From: Earliella scabrosa
Lineage: Eukaryota; Basidiomycota; Agaricomycetes; Polyporales; Polyporaceae
NCBI GenBank assembly: GCA_022605405.1
Contig: JABYQQ010000008.1
Coordinates: 620,001 to 684,000, forward strand
DNA length: 64,000 nt
Reading direction: 5' to 3'
The first letter of the stretch is position 1. Each line of letters begins with the position of its first letter. The position numbers were made by a program, and so were the translations under genes. Shown here one piece after another: positions 58,501 to 64,000 of this stretch. A model generated the notes under the pieces. The model was not told where the DNA came from. It saw nothing but the letters and a program-made list of their open reading frames with translations, and did not search any database.

Positions 58501-58660
58501 TATGCCAACCTAGATCAGTAGGTCGCGTACAGGTCGCCATGCTGTAGAACAGAGAAGTTGATCACCGGAATATGTACCTCATCGCAGGATCATTGTACGC
58601 ATTGATTGGAGGCGGTTCTGTGACGTTGTAGTCAAGAGCTGGCGTAATATTTATATCCAT
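55565..58660 (-). CDS. Two-module protein of unnamed basidiomycete family, copy A
   Basis: The first exon starts at 58660 (MDINITPALDYNVTEPPPIN). The N-terminal module includes PLDYLLLHLSMDMHSDN, CHVSLVPQSDAVLVPTFIVE, a HHLAIAMKSALAVYRRLGL helix, PVLGAFIDGDLVRLVVG and, after a short spliced exon, FELISGPTMFKVNNPFDLYR. The second module includes ARALHLRTLNTRQEWAVVFN, VRYITPDVVLSVL, LPTLIVEYVKDN, HLAMAMKSTLAAYRLYQM, VVFGLLVDRERVSLAVGWD and VLRLRLALFNIH. The protein ends in an acidic Ser/Asp/Glu tail. Several introns are visible but not all junctions are fixed, so two genes rather than one remain possible. The core order (strand-E, helix, FG-hairpin, F-x-x-P-x-x-x-RL) recalls a large uncharacterised basidiomycete family with a nuclease-like fold. 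Function unknown. Confidence 0.6.
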
Positions 58661-59452
58661 CTTTTTGCCTTATAGTCGGGATATGGCTGCCACGAACTGA
58701 GCAGTGGGGACAATGGTGGGGAAGAGGGTGATGATGGTTGATGCTTCGAATATAGTAAGCGCCGTGTAGAAGCGCGCAAAGTTGTTCTGTAAGACTATGA
58801 GTAGCAGATATTGCTTGACAGGTCGTATGCTTTAGTGCTGTATGAGTGGATCGAACCAAACACGATACAAAAGACACCAGTAGCATAGAGATAAGTACTA
58901 GTACTAAGTACGCCCGACCACAGAAATCCTTACTATGAGCGTCGGAGGCAACACGCGTGCCGACCACTGTCCGCGAAACTTGTTGACATCAGATCTGCCT
59001 CAGGATTATGCTGTACGCAGCGACGTGAACTAGAGCCTACTAGAGCCTGTCAGCTTTACATAGATGCTGAAGCTTCCTGGGTGTGCGTCGTGACGGTCCT
59101 GAGGCATTGAAGTGTGTGCCTGTTTCTTCTGCCACAGCAGCACTGTGCTCAACTTGAAGTCGGCGTCCACACGGTGCCGGAGGAACCAATAGTACATACC
59201 CTCCTGACTCTGGGCTAAACTACTAAAGCCAAAGACCTCACAGTGAGTCTACGTGTAATGAGCATCTATGATGTCGAGGGACGCACGCTGAGACTGATAG
59301 GTTCCGGCCCATAGAAGCGTTCAGTGCCAGTGTGCGTGGCGATCACGTAGAATGGAAGAACGATCGATGACTAGTACTTCGGGACATTGTATGTGTCGCT
59401 AGCGCCAATGTGGGAAAACCGGAAATCGGGCCTTGGGCTTGAAGCTTGACCA
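58661..59452. other. Spacer between array copies A and B
   Basis: About 790 bp that should hold the promoter of copy A and the 3' UTR of copy B. No exon is supported. Confidence 0.4.
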
Positions 59453-62377
59453 TTAATGTGACCGTATCATGAACTCGGGCCAACTCGATCTGCATTTACT
59501 GGACGTAGTACCAGAGTCGGTCAGTTCTGTTTCCATACCCTCCTTCCATCTCACGCTCTCAGGCGTTTCTCCGGTCATGAAGGGGATCAAGTAAGCTTTG
59601 ACCCTCTCTGGTTCCCTCGATGCCGCGAGCATTCGCTCCGCTGTGGCTTGGATGTTGAATAGAGCCAGTCGAAGGCGGAGCACCTCCTGAGGAACACATA
59701 GATCAAACCAGCAAGATGTCCTGGGCTGAAAGCAAACATAGTCCTGCGTAGAAGTCATTAGTAAACTGAGTGACGGCAGAGTAACGCATAGTGCGCCCAC
59801 CTTCGCATCAACGTAGTTCCCTTCCCCGCAGTCCCACCCGACAGCTAGCGAGACCCTCTCCCGATTAACAAGAAGCCCGAAGACAACTTCCTCGCGCATC
59901 TGGTAGAGTCGATACACAGCCAATGCGCTCTTCATGGCCATTGCAAGGTGGCCACGATGGTCCGAAGTATCATCCTTGACGTATTCCACTATAAGCGTCG
60001 GCAGCTTGATATCCGCCCAGATACCAATGCCATGGGAGTCCGTGACCTCGGCGGAAAATTCGGGCCCCCATGCCTCTTGCGTCGCAGCAGGGATACCATG
60101 CATAACCCCTTGCGCGAAGGGCGCCTGGACCAAGACAGACAGGACAACGTCCGGAGTGATGAAGTGGATGGGGGTAGAATCGTCATCCTCGACTGGCCGA
60201 TGAGAGTAGAATTGGGGATTGTATCTGGTGAGAGGATGAGCCAAAAGGCACATTAAACAATTATTCGAACTCACGATATTAGGGGGCAGACACGTGACGT
60301 GCAGCTTTCCTGCGCTTCGTGAGACATGTCTATCCACAGATACTCTAAGAATTGATTGAAGACGACAGCCCACTCTTGACGAGTGTTGCGAGCACGTAGA
60401 CGGAGCGCACGAGCATCGGCCGCGAGACAAACAGTGCGGTGGATATGCATCCGGGAGAGCTCCGTAGGGGATTCTGGAGATTGCATGTTCGAGCTATGGC
60501 AGTCGTCTTGCGAAACCTGCAACAGTTCAAGCAGAACATCGCGCTCCCTCTTCGTCACGAATGCCTCAGCAAGATCACGTTGCTAGATGAGGTTCTGTGA
60601 GACAACACTCAACACAGAATTTGCTTGACGCACCTGAGCGCACACGAGCCATGGGAGCACGTGTACATCGAGGAGTGAGTCTACAGCACGCATGGCATGT
60701 TCAGGCAATCTCGTAGCGAGTCGGATGTTGCGAGGAGCAAGATGGGCAACTTCAGCTTGGGGTGCATACACAGCACTGCAAAGGGATCAACCTAACGTCT
60801 CTAACTCGAGGGCGGAAGGACGTACTGTGACGATGGTGTATCGGCGCATGACAACCAAGGGCACACAGGAGATCGGCCTACGTCATGAGGCGATCTCCAT
60901 GCCACAGATCCATTCCCGTAGGTCACTTGCTGCAACAGCTGCCGCACCCGCTTGTGATGGTTCATGATCAAGACATGTAAGCGGTAGATATCAAAGGGCT
61001 TGTTGAGGTTGAACATAGTAGGAGTTGAGATGAGTTCGAATACCATGTCCGGCGCATCGTGAGCTCCTTCAACGCTTGACTAAGCTTGCTATGAGTTCTG
61101 ATAAGGTGGAAACGCTCATGCCTTACTCACCCGGCCTGATACGGAGCTGAACGCCGTGCTGAGCGCAGCATAATTGACCGACTGGAACATGTACAATTGA
61201 GCCCTCAACTCGGGGGATGTTTACGCCTTACTCACCGGGACCAGCCATGTGCCTTGAAGCCCTGGCGGGACACCAACAACCAAACGGACCAGATCACCGT
61301 CGATGAAAGCACCCAGGACGGGGATAGTCAGACCCAGCTGTCGGCAGACTGCTAGAGCAGACTTCATGGCCATTGCAAGATGATGAATGTGTGCGCGGCG
61401 TCCACAGATCCCAACCAGAACGTGTTCCACAATGAAAGTGGGGACAAGCACAGCATCCGTGTCGGGTACGAGGGACACGTGGCATTGTGTGTTATTCACC
61501 GCTAGTAGATCGTGGACGACTGTATAGAAGGCAGCGTCAACGATGAGGTGGTCCAGTGGCTGACATGGTTCTGTAACTTGATGAGGGGCCCATGCTTGGC
61601 CGAACCTGGTGCACCAGAACCCAGAGTCATTGACTGGCGTAAGGTAAGGCCAGTAAAGGACATACCCCACATGAAAATCCTTATCGCCAGAATGTATGTC
61701 CATCCCCACATGCAGCAAGAGATAATCGAGTGGCGTCCGAAAATCGAGAGCTTGATGGTTCGATATCGACGGATATTCGCACCGGAGGGTCAAAGCAAGT
61801 GCCATGAGTAGAATTCGTCGGAACACGATCGTCATGTCGTCAGACCACTCTTTTCCTCTTTCTTCGACCACGATGTTGGGTGAAAAGGCATCATGTCGAC
61901 ATTGAACATAGGAGTGCACGAGATTCCTGAGTAATCCTGGGAGATACTTCTGTGTGTTGCAGAAGGGGCCGAGGCGTGTCGGAAAGATGGGCTAGCACGG
62001 GATCATCGGTCAGATGGAGTGGAAAACCAAATTAACCTCGACACTTACTGTGGAGAATGCACGTTCAGGAAGTTGAACAGTTAGCAGTTCTCGGATATAT
62101 GCCACACCGTGTTGGCGACTTGCGCCACTGGTGTGAGCCGACCAGTCGCAGGAGAAGGGATAAATCGCAAGATTGGATGACGAAAGCCATTGAGTAAGAT
62201 CCTCGTTCTGCTCATATGCCAGCCTAAATCATGAGGGACGGTGGCGTATAGGTCAACATGCCGTAGAAAGCTTGTGGAGACGGGTGACATATACCTCATC
62301 ATAGGATCATTGTACGCATTGCTTGGTGGCGGTTCCGTGACATCGTATTCGAGAGCCGGCGTGGTGTATATATCCAT
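59453..62377 (-). CDS. Two-module protein of unnamed basidiomycete family, copy B
   Basis: Starts at 62377 (MDIYTTPALEYDVTEPPPSN), 3,717 bp from the copy A start, and follows the same order. Module one has an open exon at 61919-61221 (PNIVVEERGKEWSDDMTIVF, LVPDTDAVLVPTFIVEH, IHHLAMAMKSALAVCRQLGL, PVLGAFIDGDLVRLVVG). A short exon (SVNYAALSTAFSSVSGR) is spliced in phase 0, followed by MVFELISTPTMFNLNKPFD. Module two has TRQEWAVVFNQFLEYLWIDM, HFITPDVVLSVL, LPTLIVEYVKDD, GHLAMAMKSALAVYRLYQMR, VVFGLLVNRERVSLAVGWD and VLRLRLALFNIQ. The acidic tail of copy A is missing; the protein stops soon after ETELTDSG. A splice site near 60940 differs between copies, so expression of the full product is uncertain. 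Confidence 0.58.
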
Positions 62378-62677
62378 AGTCTTGTCGTGTAGAGGGCTGT
62401 AGGTAACACGCCACAATCTGAGCGGTGGGGGTGATGGTTGGTGGACAACGATGGGTGGACCGATAATGGTTGGATGTTGGGTCTAGAAGCGCCGTTCTGG
62501 AGCGCGCTCAGCCTTACCGCCCGTCGTGTCGAGAAGTTAGAACGGGCATTCGCTCAATTTCCATCATGATTGTGGTGACTTGTGCACAGTGCAGCATGTC
62601 AGTTGTGGTCTTGCAGGTCGGACTCTGCGGACCGGCTGGAGAGTAAGGAGTGTAGATCTGCATGCAGTGCGACAGAG

Positions 62678-63548
62678 TCAAACGGATGCTAGTACTACTG
62701 AAACACAGAACCGTCTCAGGACCGTTCGCAGAATCGGCACACAATTGCCTAGTACTCTGAGTCTCTGTTGAACCTCTGCATTCGACGATCGTACATGAGT
62801 GAGCTTCGACGCCGTGGGCATTCGCACCACCTTCGCGTGCATGTTGAATAAAGCAAGTCGGAGGCGGATCACATCCAGAAGCACACACAGATTGAACCGG
62901 GAGGCTGACATGGGCTCAAGTGAACATAGTCCTGCGCAAGATGTATGAGCATTACATCGCGCAGGTACACACACCTCAGGCTCCGCATCAACGTAGTTCT
63001 TTTGCCCGGAATCCGAAACCTCCTCGCCATCAACGAGAAGCCCGAAGACAACCTCATCGCGCAGTTGGGAGAGCCGATACGTACTCTTCATGCCCATCGC
63101 GAAGTGGTCACGGTGCTCCGAGACGTCGTCCTTGACGTACCCCGCGATGAGCGTCGGAAGTTTTCCCGTATGCCGATGTCAATCTCGTCCGAGTCCTGAG
63201 CGGAGAACTCGGAGTCCTAAGCCTCTTGGAAATACCATACGAGGCTCCTTGGGCGAAGGGCGCGTCGGCCCAGACAGACAAGAGGACATCCAGGATGACA
63301 TAACGGACTTGCGGGCGGACAGCGCTCTGATCGTGCAGCTGTTCGACTACCGGACGATACGCATGTAATTGCGGAGTGTATCTAATGAGCCGGTGAGGGA
63401 AATGCCATCCCGGGTTTAGCTGAAATGCACTCACGTTATCAATATCAGCAGGCAAAGAGGTAATCGCAGCTTCGGCTGTCTTCAGACAGATTGTAACGCG
63501 TGTGGTATCCCTGTAACAAAAACAAAAACAACGTCTATCAAGGGTCAA
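62678..63548 (-). pseudogene. Decayed third copy of module two
   Basis: Recognisable pieces occur in the expected order: PQLHAYRPVVEQL and RYVILDVLLSVWADAPFAQG (about 63380-63240), YRLSQLRDEVVFGLLVDGEE (about 63080-63020), NYVDAE and VIRLRLALFNMHAKVVRMP (about 62890-62830). The frame is broken between them: the segment that should read up to the VEYVKD core is shifted, and the VSLAVGWD strand is deleted. It has the copy B order with a shortened spacing. It is shown as a pseudogene and no repaired reading is given. Confidence 0.6.
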
Positions 63549-63783
63549 CCACTGATGTGATTGTGCGAGGGTTTAGTGTTCTCATTGCTGGATGAAGGGG
63601 GATATATATGTGTGCGCGGATGCAGTGGAGGAAATGGGTTTGACGGATGCAGAGGGAAGACGCGGTATAGACTATGAATAAACGTGTCAAATATGCGTAT
63701 GAACTCGCCTATGCTGCCCGTTGGTGTGCGGAACGAGGGCTACTCGCTCGACGACGCGTTCGACGAGCTCCTCCGCTGGGCGT

Positions 63784-63999
63784 CTACCGATGACGCGGAC
63801 CGATGAGAACCTGATCTCCTAGGGCTAGCAGTGGGCTTCGATGAGCCGCACTGGTGATCCGGTGGGGTCTTCGTGATCCTGGGACGTCCGAGGTGCAGGT
63901 GTGCGGGACAGGGAAGGTCGAGGAGACTGTTCGACATGGCGTTCGACGACGTTGTTGCTCTTGGCAGGCTTGTATGAGCTCAAGCAAAGCGTCATGCAC
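63784..63999 (-). CDS. Fragment resembling the start of another array module, runs off window
   Basis: MHDALLELIQACQEQQRRRT at the window edge resembles ERDVLFELLQASQ and RDVLLELLQVSQ in copies A and B. Similarity fades downstream, where the frame looks unlike the copies. It may be the 3' side of an exon of a fourth unit whose 5' part lies beyond the window. The start codon shown is not secure. Confidence 0.35.
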   Translation of the reverse strand: MHDALLELIQACQEQQRRRTPCRTVSSTFPVPHTCTSDVPGSRRPHRITSAAHRSPLLALGDQVLIGPRHR

Positions 64000-64000
64000 C

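Noticed and set aside
63699..63806. 35-codon plus-strand ORF (YSLDDAFDELLRWASTDDAD)
   Set aside because: Protein-like but too short, without splice or promoter support; could be the last exon of an unseen gene.
1..64000. Transposable elements, CRISPR, rRNA or mitochondrial origin
   Set aside because: No reverse transcriptase, integrase, transposase, terminal repeats or spaced direct repeats were seen; genes are nuclear and intron-rich.

Overview
This window is nuclear DNA from a filamentous basidiomycete, most likely an Agaricomycete and possibly a polypore. The evidence is dense spliceosomal introns of about 50-60 nt with GT..AG ends, moderate-to-high GC, basidiomycete-type F-box, HET and seven-TM proteins, and fungal housekeeping genes such as POL5, MSH3, ATP12, SHR3, MZM1 and SRV2. 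No tRNA, rRNA, CRISPR array or recognisable transposon was found. Gene models were built by hand from splice sites, reading phase and remembered family conservation; no database was searched.

Layout. 0-2 kb: the 5' part of an F-box gene (minus) and a Ser/Pro-rich hypothetical gene (plus). 3-13 kb: three paralogous seven-TM genes (A and B in tandem on plus, C on minus), with a secreted purine nucleoside permease (NUP) gene between B and C. 13-21.5 kb: minus-strand genes for an EI24-family membrane protein, a BTB-domain protein, the N-terminal glutamine amidase NTAQ1 and a small hypothetical protein. 21.5-25 kb: a gene-poor stretch I could not resolve. 25-35 kb: a conserved block with POL5 (plus) converging on MSH3 (minus) at 7 bp, and MSH3 diverging from ATP12. 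35.8-44.5 kb: an accessory island with two paralogous F-box/Cys-motif genes flanking a HET-domain gene whose product ends in a transmembrane helix. 44.8-55 kb: an Ala/Gly-rich small protein, a RsfS-domain mitochondrial protein divergent from SHR3, linker histone H1, then MZM1, a GGQ ribosome-rescue factor 59 bp behind it, and SRV2/CAP. 55.5-64 kb: a tandem array of an unnamed two-module family, with two near-complete copies, one decayed copy and the start of another.

How the genes relate. The housekeeping genes cover mitochondrial assembly and translation (ATP12, MZM1, the GGQ factor, RsfS-domain protein), chromatin and genome maintenance (H1, MSH3), ribosomal DNA/rRNA (POL5), N-degron processing (NTAQ1), amino-acid permease export (SHR3) and actin/cAMP signalling (SRV2). 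Between them lie rapidly evolving, locally duplicated families (7TM, F-box, HET, two-module). The strongest candidate for undescribed biology is the 55.5-64 kb array: each unit holds two homologous modules that share a 'VE-x-V ... HLAMAMKSALA ... FG' core. I read this, tentatively, as a nuclease-like fold whose usual ExK lysine position is valine.
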